Of a stretch of 62,662 nucleotides of DNA, positions 35,444 to 43,993 are shown in pieces. The stretch is taken from contig CADAEH010000014.1 in the NCBI GenBank assembly GCA_902786855.1, forward strand, positions 1 to 62,662, in the 5' to 3' direction. The notes beneath the pieces are model-generated. The model worked only from the letters and a program-made list of their open reading frames with translations, was not told the origin of the DNA and ran no database searches. A program made the position numbers and the translations under genes. The DNA comes from an uncultured Eubacteriales bacterium (GTDB taxonomy: Bacteria > Bacillota > Clostridia > Peptostreptococcales > Anaerovoracaceae). How positions within the stretch are numbered: the stretch's first letter is position 1; each line of letters starts with the position of its first letter.

Positions 35444-36378
35444 TGGCAGATATCAAAAGGACAGCTACAAGACAGGCATACGGAGAGTTCCTCAAAGAGT
35501 ACGGAGCAGAGAGGAAGGATCTGATAGTGATGAGCGCAGACCTCTCAGGCTCAAACAAGACAGATCTGTTCGAAAAAGAATTTCCTGAGAGATTCATAGA
35601 GACTGGCATTTCCGAGCAGGATCTGTACGCAGAGGCAGCAGGTATAGCCCTTTCCGGACATGTGGTCGCTGCAAGCACTTTTGCCATGTTCGCAGCAGGC
35701 AGGGCATATGAGATCATCCGCAATTCCATTGCCTATACACATGCCAATGTTAAGATCTGTGCGACCCACGGCGGTATCACTGTAGGCGAGGACGGTGCTT
35801 CACACCAGACTTTTGAGGATATCGCACTCATGAGAGTGATCCCTGAAATGGTGATCATCAATCCGGCAGATGCCGTAAGTGCCAAAATACTGATGAGGAA
35901 GGAATTCGAGCGTGATGGATATTCATACATCAGACTCGGAAGGGCCGGGGTCCCTGATGTTTACGACAAGGACGCAGACCTGCAGATAGGTAAAGCGGTA
36001 GAACTCAAAAGCGGAAATGACATTGCTATCATCGCGACCGGCATAATGGTCGATGCAGCGCTTAAAGCAGAAGAACTGCTCGCAGCTGAAGGCATCAGCG
36101 CACGCGTTATCGACATGCACACGATCAAACCGATCGATGAGGATATCATCATCAAAGCCGCGAGAGAGTGCAAGGGTATAGTGACTGCTGAAGAACATTC
36201 AGTGATAGGCGGCCTTGGGGGCGCTGTCGCAGAAGTGACATCTGCAAAGTGTCCATGTAAAGTGGTCAGAGTAGGACAACAGGACTGCTTTGGAGGTTCG
36301 GGAAAGCCGGCAGAACTTTTGGAAAAATACGGTATGACTGCTGCAGACATTGTTAAGGCGGCAAAAGGTATCATCTGA
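35443..36378 (+). CDS. Transketolase, C-terminal (pyrimidine-binding) subunit
   Basis: The 311-residue second half of split transketolase. It contains the pyrimidine-binding domain (about 1-170, with ETGISEQDLYAEAAGIALSG, whose Glu activates thiamine, and CATHGGITVGEDGASHQ) and the C-terminal domain (about 185-311). The TAATG overlap with the N-terminal subunit ensures equal synthesis. Both halves appear complete, so the enzyme should be active as a heterotetramer. Confidence 0.93.
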   Translation: MADIKRTATRQAYGEFLKEYGAERKDLIVMSADLSGSNKTDLFEKEFPERFIETGISEQDLYAEAAGIALSGHVVAASTFAMFAAGRAYEIIRNSIAYTHANVKICATHGGITVGEDGASHQTFEDIALMRVIPEMVIINPADAVSAKILMRKEFERDGYSYIRLGRAGVPDVYDKDADLQIGKAVELKSGNDIAIIATGIMVDAALKAEELLAAEGISARVIDMHTIKPIDEDIIIKAARECKGIVTAEEHSVIGGLGGAVAEVTSAKCPCKVVRVGQQDCFGGSGKPAELLEKYGMTAADIVKAAKGII

Positions 36379-36410
36379 ATCCTGAAAGACAGAGTTTGAA
36401 TAATTGACAT

Positions 36411-36449
36411 AAAAGGCTGTTATATCTGAAAGGGTATGACAGCCTTTTT
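36411..36449 (+). terminator. Terminator after the transketolase genes
   Basis: AAAAGGCTGT at 36411-36420 pairs with ACAGCCTTTT at 36439-36448 and a T run continues. Confidence 0.85.
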
Positions 36450-36460
36450 GCAGAATTGTT

Positions 36461-36518
36461 TGAATAAAAATTCAAGAACAGAATGAATAATCGGCAATTT
36501 TGGTTGCATAATTATGCA
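36461..36518. promoter_or_regulatory. Array of ARG-box-like operators
   Basis: TGAATAAAAATTCA at 36461-36474 fits the ArgR/AhrC consensus TGAATWWWWATTCA exactly. TGAATAATCGGCAA at 36484-36497 matches the left half. TGCATAATTATGCA at 36505-36518 is a perfect palindrome matching 12 of 14 positions and overlaps the -35 box. Centres are 23 and 21 bases apart, the helical spacing of natural ARG-box pairs. This implies arginine-dependent control of the transporter downstream. Confidence 0.65.
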
Positions 36519-36532
36519 CAAACTGTTATTAT
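36504..36532 (+). promoter_or_regulatory. Promoter of the amino-acid ABC operon
   Basis: TTGCAT at 36504-36509, 17-base spacer, TATTAT at 36527-36532 with TGT just before it. The start would lie near 36539, about 48 bases before the ATG. Confidence 0.7.
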
Positions 36533-36586
36533 CTTGCATGGCGGATCAAGATGGATCCAATATCAGAAATAACAGGAGAAATTAAA

Positions 36587-37384
36587 ATGAAGAAGAAAGC
36601 ATTGGCATTAATACTTGCATTTGCAATGATATGTGCATTTTCACTCAGTGCATGCGGAGGCGGAAGCGAAAGCGAAAGTGCTGAGGAAGGCAGTGAAGAG
36701 ACTGCAAAGCTCAAGGTCGTGACAGAAGCAACATTCGCACCATTTGAATTCACCGAGGATGGAGAAGAAGAGATCGTCGGCTTCGATCCTGATATGATGG
36801 CTGCTATCGCTGAGGATCAGGGACTCGAGCTCGAATGGGTCAACATGGAATTCGATTCACTTATCCCTGCACTCCAGTCAGATCAGGGTGATATCATCTG
36901 TGCCGGCATGAACAAGCTCGCAGGCGATCGTGCAGAGAAGGTCGACTTCGGTGATACTTACTTTGAGAGCGATCTGATGCTCCTCGTCACTGCAGACAGT
37001 GACCTCGCAGGCATAGATGCAGTTACTTCAGATATGAAGCTTGCAAGCCAGATCGGCACTACAGGCGGCGATATGGTTCAGGCCATGAAGGACGAAGGAA
37101 AGATCGCTGATGGAGTAGTTCTCAACCAGTGGACAGACTGCTATCTGCAGCTCCAGAACGGAGAAGTACAGGGCGTTATCGTAGATAAGCCGGTTGGTGA
37201 AGCTTACCTCAACAATCACAGTGACATCGCTAAGTTCGTAGGCGATTCCTTCGGAGATCATGAAGAGTTCGCGTTCGCAGTACAGCAGGGCAATACTGAA
37301 CTTCTCGATAAGCTCAACACAGGTCTTGCCAATATCAAGGCAAACGGTACATACGATGAGCTCGTTGACAAGTGGTTCAGCTAG
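36587..37384 (+). CDS. Amino-acid ABC transporter substrate-binding lipoprotein
   Basis: A 265-residue family 3 periplasmic-type binding protein, lipid-anchored through Cys23 (lipobox LSAC). A Gly/Ser/Glu linker precedes the ligand domain, which opens KVVTEATFAPFEFTEDG and contains GFDPDMMAAIAED and a TTGGD segment typical of polar amino-acid receptors. ATG 36587 (MKKKALAL) follows AGGAG; an earlier in-frame ATG at 36551 is rejected. ARG-box-like sites upstream suggest arginine or another basic amino acid as ligand; this is inference. Confidence 0.92.
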   Translation: MKKKALALILAFAMICAFSLSACGGGSESESAEEGSEETAKLKVVTEATFAPFEFTEDGEEEIVGFDPDMMAAIAEDQGLELEWVNMEFDSLIPALQSDQGDIICAGMNKLAGDRAEKVDFGDTYFESDLMLLVTADSDLAGIDAVTSDMKLASQIGTTGGDMVQAMKDEGKIADGVVLNQWTDCYLQLQNGEVQGVIVDKPVGEAYLNNHSDIAKFVGDSFGDHEEFAFAVQQGNTELLDKLNTGLANIKANGTYDELVDKWFS

Positions 37385-37406
37385 AAGATAAGGAGGGACC
37401 CGCGCG

Positions 37407-38090
37407 ATGAATGTATATCTGAAAGGATTTCTCATCGCCTGCAAGGGTATTCCTGCCACAGTGGCAGTCAGCATGATAGCAATCGTGATAGGAGCAGCCT
37501 TCGGACTGCTCCTTGCGCTGTGTTCTCAGGCTAGAGGCAAGACCTTGCGGGTGCTGGCAAAAATATATGTTGATGTAGTGAGGGGAACGCCTATGCTGGT
37601 CCAGGCCCTCATTATGGCGTATGGTATACCCTGGCTGCTCCAGTCATGGGGTATCGGTTTCAAATGGGACGATTTCGGGGGCATGGCGGTCCCTGCGGTA
37701 ATAGTCTGCGGATTTAACTCTGCAGCATATTTATCCGAGGTAATCAGATCAGGCATCCAGGCGATCGATAAGGGCCAGATGGAAGCAGCCAGATCTCTGG
37801 GCATGACCCGAGGGATGGCAATGCGGCTGATCATCATACCACAGGCTATCCGTATCATACTTCCGGCATTTGCCAACGAGTTCGTTACACTCATCAAAGA
37901 GACATCTGTACTCGGTTATGTAGGAGTAGTAGAAATACTGCGCCGCGGCCAGCTGTGGAACTCTTCTTCATTTGAGACATTCCCGGCATACATAGGAGTC
38001 GCTCTGGCTTATATGCTGCTGACCATACCGCTGTCCAAGGCGATCAACGGATATGAGCGCAAGAGGGCGAGAAAGGAGGCCGCAGCATGA
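37407..38090 (+). CDS. Amino-acid ABC transporter permease
   Basis: A 227-residue HisM/GlnP-type permease with about five transmembrane helices. [20 protein letters not shown] and the coupling loop [22 protein letters not shown] (its EAA motif, about 128-150) are diagnostic. It starts 22 bases after the receptor gene with AGGAGGG upstream and overlaps the ATPase gene by 4 bases (ATGA). Confidence 0.95.
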   Translation: MNVYLKGFLIACKGIPATVAVSMIAIVIGAAFGLLLALCSQARGKTLRVLAKIYVDVVRGTPMLVQALIMAYGIPWLLQSWGIGFKWDDFGGMAVPAVIVCGFNSAAYLSEVIRSGIQAIDKGQMEAARSLGMTRGMAMRLIIIPQAIRIILPAFANEFVTLIKETSVLGYVGVVEILRRGQLWNSSSFETFPAYIGVALAYMLLTIPLSKAINGYERKRARKEAAA

Positions 38091-38812
38091 GCATGATAGA
38101 GATAAAAGGACTGAAGAAAAGCTTCGGCGACCTTGAAGTACTTAAGAACATCGATCAGAATGTTGAAGAGGGAGAGGTCCTTTGCATAGTCGGTCCGTCA
38201 GGATCAGGCAAGTCTACGATGCTGCGCTGCATCAACAGACTTGAGGAACCTACCGGCGGAGAGATCTATATCGACGGAGAACTCATAACTGATAAGAACG
38301 TTGACAGGATCCGTACCAAGATGGGTATGGTGTTCCAGCAGTTCAATCTTTTCCCTCATATGTCAGTGCTTGACAATCTTACATGCGGACCTGTCAATGT
38401 CAAAAAAGCAGACAAAAAAGAGGCTGAAAAGAAAGCCATGGAGCTGCTTGCCAGAGTAGGCCTTGCAGAGAAAGCTGATCAGTTCCCGAGGAACCTTTCG
38501 GGCGGACAGCAGCAGAGAGTCGCTATTGCGCGCGCGCTGGCGATGGATCCTGAAGTGATGCTGTTCGATGAGCCGACGAGTGCTCTTGACCCTGAGATGG
38601 TAGGAGAGGTACTTGATGTAATGAAAGCCCTCGCAAAAGTGGGCATGACCATGATCGTAGTTACGCATGAGATGGGATTCGCAAAAGAAGTTGCGGATAG
38701 AGTTATTTTCATGGATGGAGGATATATTGTAGAACAGGGCACACCTGATGAGGTACTGAACCATCCGCAGATGGAAAGAACCAAAGACTTCCTGTCAAAA
38801 GTGCTGATATAA
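38087..38812 (+). CDS. Amino-acid ABC transporter ATP-binding protein
   Basis: A 241-residue GlnQ/HisP-like ATPase. Walker A is [10 protein letters not shown] (about 36-45), Q-loop [13 protein letters not shown], signature [16 protein letters not shown] (about 135), Walker [16 protein letters not shown], and H-loop [11 protein letters not shown]. It completes a receptor-permease-ATPase importer energising uptake of polar amino acids. The TAA stop at 38810-38812 is also the first part of the structured element downstream. Confidence 0.96.
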   Translation: MSMIEIKGLKKSFGDLEVLKNIDQNVEEGEVLCIVGPSGSGKSTMLRCINRLEEPTGGEIYIDGELITDKNVDRIRTKMGMVFQQFNLFPHMSVLDNLTCGPVNVKKADKKEAEKKAMELLARVGLAEKADQFPRNLSGGQQQRVAIARALAMDPEVMLFDEPTSALDPEMVGEVLDVMKALAKVGMTMIVVTHEMGFAKEVADRVIFMDGGYIVEQGTPDEVLNHPQMERTKDFLSKVLI

Positions 38813-38923
38813 CAGACGCCGATGTCCCCCGCCTCTATAGGCGGCGGGTTCCATCTTCGACCGTCGGTAGCGGATAACAATCTCCGACCGACGATCTCAG
38901 GAGCTGAAGCTCTCGGCGTCTGT
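38811..38923 (+). ncRNA. Compact structured element with perfect 12-bp terminal stem
   Basis: AACAGACGCCGA at 38811-38822 is the exact reverse complement of TCGGCGTCTGTT at 38912-38923. Between them lie three hairpins: a GC-rich one (CCGCC/GGCGG, loop TCTATA, about 38828-38848), a long one (CGTCGGT/ACCGACG plus CGGA/TCCG, 38862-38892) and GAGC-TGAA-GCTC (38900-38911). Drawn as RNA it is a four-helix cloverleaf. It begins in the ABC ATPase stop codon. It could be a 3'-UTR RNA, or a non-coding mobile remnant such as a palindrome-associated element; I do not recognise the class. Confidence 0.5.
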
Positions 38924-38936
38924 TGACGGCGTCGCT

Positions 38937-38976
38937 CGCTCCAATCAAGCGAGCTTGTTGGAGCTTTGCTCCTGGT
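38937..38976 (+). repeat. Further hairpins after the cloverleaf element
   Basis: GCTCCAA pairs with TTGGAGC (about 38937-38963), with AAGC/GCTT inside; GCTCGCT/AGCGAGC is an alternative pairing. GGAGC-TTT-GCTCC follows directly and shares the GGAGC arm, so the hairpins are mutually exclusive. No T tract follows until the terminator at 39004. Confidence 0.45.
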
Positions 38977-39003
38977 TGAACTGATTTACAAGATGCAGAG
39001 CAG

Positions 39004-39028
39004 ACCCGGCTGAAAGGCCGGGTTTTCT
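39004..39028 (+). terminator. Terminator of the amino-acid ABC operon
   Basis: ACCCGGC pairs with GCCGGGT across TGAAAG, followed by TTTTCTT. It lies 190 bases after the last gene, so the structured region is part of the transcript. Confidence 0.85.
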
Positions 39029-39109
39029 TAATGTACGTTAATCTTTATAGAATTGGCAAAAATACGTATGTATAATGTGCAATGTCAAGAGTGCTTTACA
39101 TTTGCATTT

Positions 39110-39137
39110 TTGGCACAAAACCAGGTGCTCTTATAGT
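39110..39137 (+). promoter_or_regulatory. Promoter of ftsEX
   Basis: TTGGCA at 39110-39115, 16-base spacer, TATAGT at 39132-39137. A TATAAT at 39071-39076 with a weak -35 is a second possibility. Confidence 0.5.
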
Positions 39138-39154
39138 AGAGAGAAAGCATAAAA

Positions 39155-40084
39155 ATGATAGTATTCAATAACGTTACCAAGAAGTATGGTGAAAACGTGG
39201 GACTGATAGATGCCACTGTTCATATCAACAGGGGCGATTTTGTTTTTCTCGTAGGACCTTCCGGAGCAGGTAAAACTACTTTTATCCGGCTTATCCTGAA
39301 GGAGATCGAACCAGACAAGGGGAGGATCATACTTGCGGGAAAGGACATCACCCATGTGGGCAGGAGAGAAATACCAGCGATCAGACAGAAAGTCGGCATG
39401 GTTTTCCAGGACTTCCGCCTTCTTGAAAAAAAGACCGTATATGAGAATGTCGCTTTTGGCATGGAAGTACTTCACAAACGCAAGAGAGAGATAAGAGAGA
39501 GAGTTCCTTATGTGCTCGATCTCGTAGGCATCAAGGATAAAGCAAAGCGTTATCCTGACGAACTCTCAGCAGGTGAGCAGCAGAGAGTCGGTATCGCGAG
39601 AGCTCTCGTAAACAAGCCGAGAGTGCTCATATGCGATGAGCCGACAGGAAACCTCGACCCTATTACTGCCATGGAGATCATGGAGCTCCTTGAGCAGATC
39701 AATGTCAGAGGAACAACAGTACTGATGGTCACACACGCCAGAGATATCGTAAACAAGATGAACAAGAGAGTTGTTGCTATCGATCACGGACGCATCGTAC
39801 GTGATGAAGAGGGCAGCTACGGTTTCCATAAAAAAGAAGACGTCGAGCCGGGGATCCTTTTCCCGGAAAGGAGACTTGCGACAGTTTCTGACCTTGCTCC
39901 GGAGCTGGCAGCACTTGCCAATGAGCAAAAGGCAGCCGAAGCAGATGAGCGGATGCGCACGATCTATCTCGACCCCGACACAGCGGGCAGCATGGTACAG
40001 GATTATGCAGAACCATCGACGCACTCTCTGACTGATGATATGGTGAGCACATATCTTGATGGAGGGGAGGATATATATGAGTAG
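39155..40084 (+). CDS. ftsE: Cell division ATP-binding protein FtsE
   Basis: The ATPase of the FtsEX complex, which couples division to peptidoglycan hydrolase activation. GPSGAGKTTFIRL (Walker A, about 36-48), ELSAGEQQRVGIARALVNKP (signature, about 136-155), LICDEPTGNLDPIT (Walker B) and VTHAR are present. At 309 residues it is about 80 longer than usual: an acidic, probably disordered C-terminal tail follows IDHGRIVRDEEGSY. ftsX starts inside its last codons behind GGAGGGGAGG. Confidence 0.95.
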   Translation: MIVFNNVTKKYGENVGLIDATVHINRGDFVFLVGPSGAGKTTFIRLILKEIEPDKGRIILAGKDITHVGRREIPAIRQKVGMVFQDFRLLEKKTVYENVAFGMEVLHKRKREIRERVPYVLDLVGIKDKAKRYPDELSAGEQQRVGIARALVNKPRVLICDEPTGNLDPITAMEIMELLEQINVRGTTVLMVTHARDIVNKMNKRVVAIDHGRIVRDEEGSYGFHKKEDVEPGILFPERRLATVSDLAPELAALANEQKAAEADERMRTIYLDPDTAGSMVQDYAEPSTHSLTDDMVSTYLDGGEDIYE

Positions 40085-40967
40085 ATTCGGATACAACATC
40101 AGACAGTCCTTCTCACAGATGAACCGCAACAAGGGTATGTATTTTACCTCGACAATGGCAATTACAGCTATGATGCTTATCCTCGGACTGTTCTTTGTAG
40201 CATTCGTCAATGTCAATCTGTTTGCGGCAACAGTTGAAAAGGACTATAACGTCATTCAGATATACCTTTCTGCGGAAAACACTCCTGAACTGACGCAGGC
40301 GATAGGCACGACCATCGAAAACATGGATGGTGTGGATCACGTAAACTATATCAGCAAGGATGAAGCGCTCGGCACACTCAAGACCAGGTGGGGAGAGAAC
40401 GGATATCTCCTCGAGAATCTGCCTGAAAACCCGCTTCCGGATTCATACAACGTCTATGTAAAGGACAAAAACGCAGCAAATTCTGTAGCTATGGCTGCAC
40501 CTAAGCTGGAAGGGGTAGACGACATCGTTTACTATCAGGATACAATAGAGAAACTGGCCAAAGTATCCAGATTCGTAGAGATCGGCTCGCTGATCACGAT
40601 GGCATTCCTGGTGATCGTATCGATAATCATAGTAGCCAATACGATCAAACTTACGGTGTTTAACCGAGAAAAAGAAATCAGCATAATGAAGTACCTCGGT
40701 GCTACAGACTGGTTCGTAAGAGCCCCGTTCATCTGGGGCGGTATATTCGTAGGTGTCATTTCTGCAGCGATAGCGACAGGATTGACATACATCATATACC
40801 AGAAGACTGTAGAGATCATCGGTGGAGATCTCGGCAGGATCCTGTCTGTCGATCTGGTCTCTGCAAGGTATCTCAGCGATAATCTGATGATCATATTCCT
40901 ATGCATTGGAATAAGTGTAGGAATGTGCGGAAGTATTATATCGATCAGAAGATTCCTCGACAGGTAA
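40077..40967 (+). CDS. ftsX: Cell division protein FtsX
   Basis: A 296-residue membrane subunit with four transmembrane helices and a large extracellular loop (about 50-170) that contacts the hydrolase activator. SRFGYNIRQSFSQMNRNKGM at the N-terminus and REKEISIMKYLGATDWFVRAPF (ending the permease coupling region, about 195-216) are characteristic. ATG 40077 overlaps ftsE by 8 bases. The EnvC-like gene follows, giving the whole regulator-hydrolase unit. Confidence 0.95.
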   Translation: MSRFGYNIRQSFSQMNRNKGMYFTSTMAITAMMLILGLFFVAFVNVNLFAATVEKDYNVIQIYLSAENTPELTQAIGTTIENMDGVDHVNYISKDEALGTLKTRWGENGYLLENLPENPLPDSYNVYVKDKNAANSVAMAAPKLEGVDDIVYYQDTIEKLAKVSRFVEIGSLITMAFLVIVSIIIVANTIKLTVFNREKEISIMKYLGATDWFVRAPFIWGGIFVGVISAAIATGLTYIIYQKTVEIIGGDLGRILSVDLVSARYLSDNLMIIFLCIGISVGMCGSIISIRRFLDR

Positions 40968-41005
40968 CTTCTTTTAGGATAAGCAGAATAGCATCAGCAA
41001 ATTAT

Positions 41006-42196
41006 ATGAATAACAAGATAAACAGAAAAAGAACAATACTGGTGTTGCTGCTGGCACTTGCACTGTGCGCAGGGACATGGTACGGAGCTTATAACAGCGC
41101 TCTGCTCTGTTCATATGCCGTATCACAGGAAGAGAAAGATCAGGCACAGAAAGAAGCTGATGAAGCCAGGGCGGCTGCGGATGCGAAAAAGAAAGAAGCC
41201 AAAGAAGCCGGTAAAAAAGCAGCTCAGGCTACTAAAAACTTTGAAGAAGCCGAGAAGAAACTCGAAGCGCTGGAGGGACAGGTCGACCAGACCAAAGCAG
41301 ATATACAGGCCACTATTGCCAGAATAGAAGAGACCAAGGTCAAGATGGAGAAAAAAGAAGCGGAGATAGAGGAGCAGAATACTGCTCTGAACAACCGTCT
41401 GACCTCTATGTACAAGACCGGAACTGTAGGTTTTGTCGATGTTGTTTTGAATTCAGAAAGCGTCGAAGACTTGCTTACCAATGTAGGAATGGTCCACAAG
41501 ATTCTGGAGAGCGATCAGGCCCTTCTTGAAAAGCTCCAGAAAGACTATGAAGAGCTTGCCCAGATGAAGAAGGATCTGGAAGATCAGGAGGCGTATCTCG
41601 AACAGAGACAGCTGGAGCTTGAGGCAGCAGAAGCTGAGACTGAAGAACTCAAGAAAAAATATCAGGCTGAAGCGGATAAATATAAAGCTATGGAAGATCA
41701 GCTCGAAGCGGAGGGCCGTGAACTCGCTGCAGAAGCTTTTGCCAAGCAGCAGGCAGCAGAAGCCATGATCGTTGAGATGGGAGGCTCTGTCGAATACACG
41801 CCTGGTGAATATGCATGGCCGACCCAGAGCAACTGGAAGATAACGTCGAACTACGGATGGAGAAGATGCCCGTTCCATGGCAAGGAGTTCCATAACGGGA
41901 TAGATCTTGTACTGACAAGCGGGACTCTTGGATCACCGGTATATGCGATCGCTGACGGAGTGGTCACAAGAGCATCATGGTACGGTGGTTACGGAAACTG
42001 TATAATACTCGCTATGGGCGGCGGATACAGTTCACTATACGGACATCTCAAGGGCTATGCCGTGAAGAAAGGTGACTATGTAGCAAAGGGACAGGTGATA
42101 GGATATATCGGCAGTACAGGTAACTCTACAGGACCGCATCTGCACTTTACAGTATTCAAGGACGGGCAGATGACTAACCCGCTTGGATTGTACTGA
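41006..42196 (+). CDS. EnvC-like M23 peptidase with coiled coil
   Basis: A 396-residue extracellular protein: signal or anchor helix (about 8-32), coiled coil (about 36-265, many KKxAEEA and Glu/Lys heptads) and a C-terminal LytM/M23 domain (about 285-396). Zinc ligands are present (FHNGIDLV His and Asp, GPHLHF His), so unlike EnvC proper this domain may be an active glycyl or DD-endopeptidase. Its place directly after ftsEX indicates activation by that complex at the septum. ATG 41006 is followed by a good signal sequence; upstream in-frame starts lie in ftsX. Confidence 0.9.
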   Translation: MNNKINRKRTILVLLLALALCAGTWYGAYNSALLCSYAVSQEEKDQAQKEADEARAAADAKKKEAKEAGKKAAQATKNFEEAEKKLEALEGQVDQTKADIQATIARIEETKVKMEKKEAEIEEQNTALNNRLTSMYKTGTVGFVDVVLNSESVEDLLTNVGMVHKILESDQALLEKLQKDYEELAQMKKDLEDQEAYLEQRQLELEAAEAETEELKKKYQAEADKYKAMEDQLEAEGRELAAEAFAKQQAAEAMIVEMGGSVEYTPGEYAWPTQSNWKITSNYGWRRCPFHGKEFHNGIDLVLTSGTLGSPVYAIADGVVTRASWYGGYGNCIILAMGGGYSSLYGHLKGYAVKKGDYVAKGQVIGYIGSTGNSTGPHLHFTVFKDGQMTNPLGLY

Positions 42197-42232
42197 TAAG
42201 CTACTGACAACCGAATATATTTCTGGAAAAAA

Positions 42233-42277
42233 TACTGCATAATCTTCGATATTTCGGGGATTATGTAGTATTATTTT
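42233..42277 (+). terminator. Terminator after the EnvC-like gene
   Basis: TACTGCATAATC at 42233-42244 pairs with GATTATGTAGTA at 42259-42270 with one G-U pair, then TTATTTTAT. Confidence 0.75.
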
Positions 42278-42310
42278 ATAGATTAGACTGAATCAGGAGG
42301 GTACCTGCAG

Positions 42311-43993
42311 ATGCGGGAACAAAGCACTGTTTCCGGGGAACCGAAGATCCCGGAGATCATTCTTAAAATACTGGAATCAAGAGGTATCGGTGAGGAGATG
42401 CAGGAAGAGTTCTTTTCTCCGAGACCGAGACTTGCATACGACCCGTTTCTCCTTGCAAATATGCAGGAAGGAGTGGATCTGCTTTTGTCTGCAGTGGACC
42501 AGGGCAAAAGAATAGTTATCTACGGAGACTATGATGTAGACGGCATTACCGCTACATCCCTCCTTATGAAAGTGATCGGTTCACTCACAGACAATGTTAC
42601 ATACTACATACCTTCAAGGCTGGATGAGGGATACGGCCTTCATAGAGAATCCATCGACCGCATTGCAGAGGACGGCGGTGAACTGATCATAACAGTTGAT
42701 TGCGGCTCTGTTTCAGGTGCTGAGACAGCATATGCTCATTCTCTGGGAATAGATACTCTCGTGACCGACCATCATAATGTATCTGATGTCAGAGCTGAAG
42801 GCATCATTATCAATCCGAAGCTGTCTGAAGACGGATATCCTTTCAAGGGTCTCGCAGGCGTAGGAGTCGCGTACAAGCTGGCTCTTGCCGTTGCCAGAGT
42901 AAGACCGGTCCCAAAATCAATAATGGCCGAAGTTCTCGAACTTGTAACGATAGGTACGGTAGCAGATATCATGCCGATGCTCGGGGAAAACAGGACGATA
43001 GTGAAATGCGGTCTCAGGTCAATACACCTTGGCTGCAGGAACATAGGTCTCAGGCGTCTTATCGATCTCTCAGGACTGGATTACAGGACGATCAGATCAA
43101 GCGATATATCTTTTGGCGTTGCACCTAAGATCAACGCTTCCGGAAGGCTCGGCGATGCTTCAATAGGAGTCAGGCTGTTTCTTGCCGATACCGATGAAGA
43201 GGCGGATGAATATTGCCGCATCCTCATAGACGCTAATCAGGAGAGACGCAGGCTGCAGGATGATGCCTATGACAAGGGACTCGAAGTGCTTGACGAAGAG
43301 CTTGAAAAAGGTGATTTTGTCACTGTTGAAATAAATGATTCGCACGAAGGAGTCCTTGGCATAGTTGCCGGCAAGCTCCGTGAAAAGGTGAACCGCCCGG
43401 TCGTGATAATATCCCGAAACAATGACATATATAAGGGAACAGGAAGATCTATCCCGACGGTCGATCTCTTCAGCATGCTCGATAAGTATCGTGATGAATT
43501 CATAAGCTTCGGCGGACACAGCGCTGCATGCGGCTTTACCATCTCGGCAGAAAAAGCCGAAACTCTCAGGCTGAAGCTCAACGAAGATATAGAAAAGATG
43601 TATGAAAACGACAGCAGTATTTTTGACCTGGACTACGGGTATGATGCAGCTGTCGATACGGACGAGGTAACTCTCGGACTCGCTCAGGCTGTCAGGCTGC
43701 TCGAACCATGCGGAAAAGACAACGAGGTGCCTGTATTTGCCATAAGAAATGTCGAGATATCAGGCTGGAGATTCCTGAGGAATGAGAACAAGATGGCCAG
43801 GTTTACCATATCAAGTGCAGGATGCGGCGGTGTGGATTGCCTATTGTTTCATGATGCCGGAGAAGTGTTTGACAGCATCTCATCTGAAGGCAGAGCGGAT
43901 ATACTTGGGACGGCTGAGATAAACAACTGGAGAGATGAAGAAAAAGTGCAGATAATAGCTAAATATGTATTGCCTGCAGGAACACTGAAATGA
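42311..43993 (+). CDS. recJ: Single-strand DNA exonuclease RecJ
   Basis: A 560-residue DHH-family 5'-3' exonuclease. VIYGDYDVDGITATSLL (about 70-86), VDCGSVSGAETA, TDHHNV (DHH motif, about 155) and ISFGGHSAACGFTI (DHHA1 domain, about 398) are the catalytic and binding motifs. It is a standard short RecJ lacking a long C-terminal domain. AGGAGG precedes ATG 42311. The S41 protease gene starts in its stop codon (ATGA). Confidence 0.93.
   Translation: MREQSTVSGEPKIPEIILKILESRGIGEEMQEEFFSPRPRLAYDPFLLANMQEGVDLLLSAVDQGKRIVIYGDYDVDGITATSLLMKVIGSLTDNVTYYIPSRLDEGYGLHRESIDRIAEDGGELIITVDCGSVSGAETAYAHSLGIDTLVTDHHNVSDVRAEGIIINPKLSEDGYPFKGLAGVGVAYKLALAVARVRPVPKSIMAEVLELVTIGTVADIMPMLGENRTIVKCGLRSIHLGCRNIGLRRLIDLSGLDYRTIRSSDISFGVAPKINASGRLGDASIGVRLFLADTDEEADEYCRILIDANQERRRLQDDAYDKGLEVLDEELEKGDFVTVEINDSHEGVLGIVAGKLREKVNRPVVIISRNNDIYKGTGRSIPTVDLFSMLDKYRDEFISFGGHSAACGFTISAEKAETLRLKLNEDIEKMYENDSSIFDLDYGYDAAVDTDEVTLGLAQAVRLLEPCGKDNEVPVFAIRNVEISGWRFLRNENKMARFTISSAGCGGVDCLLFHDAGEVFDSISSEGRADILGTAEINNWRDEEKVQIIAKYVLPAGTLK

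Noticed and set aside
36404-36409. TTGACA considered as a -35 box for the amino-acid ABC operon
   Set aside because: No -10 box lies at a workable distance, and the sequence runs into the transketolase terminator.
38811-38923. Calling the cloverleaf element a transposon from its perfect terminal inverted repeat
   Set aside because: No target-site duplication is visible and the repeat includes the stop codon of the upstream gene, so it is listed as a structured element of unknown class.
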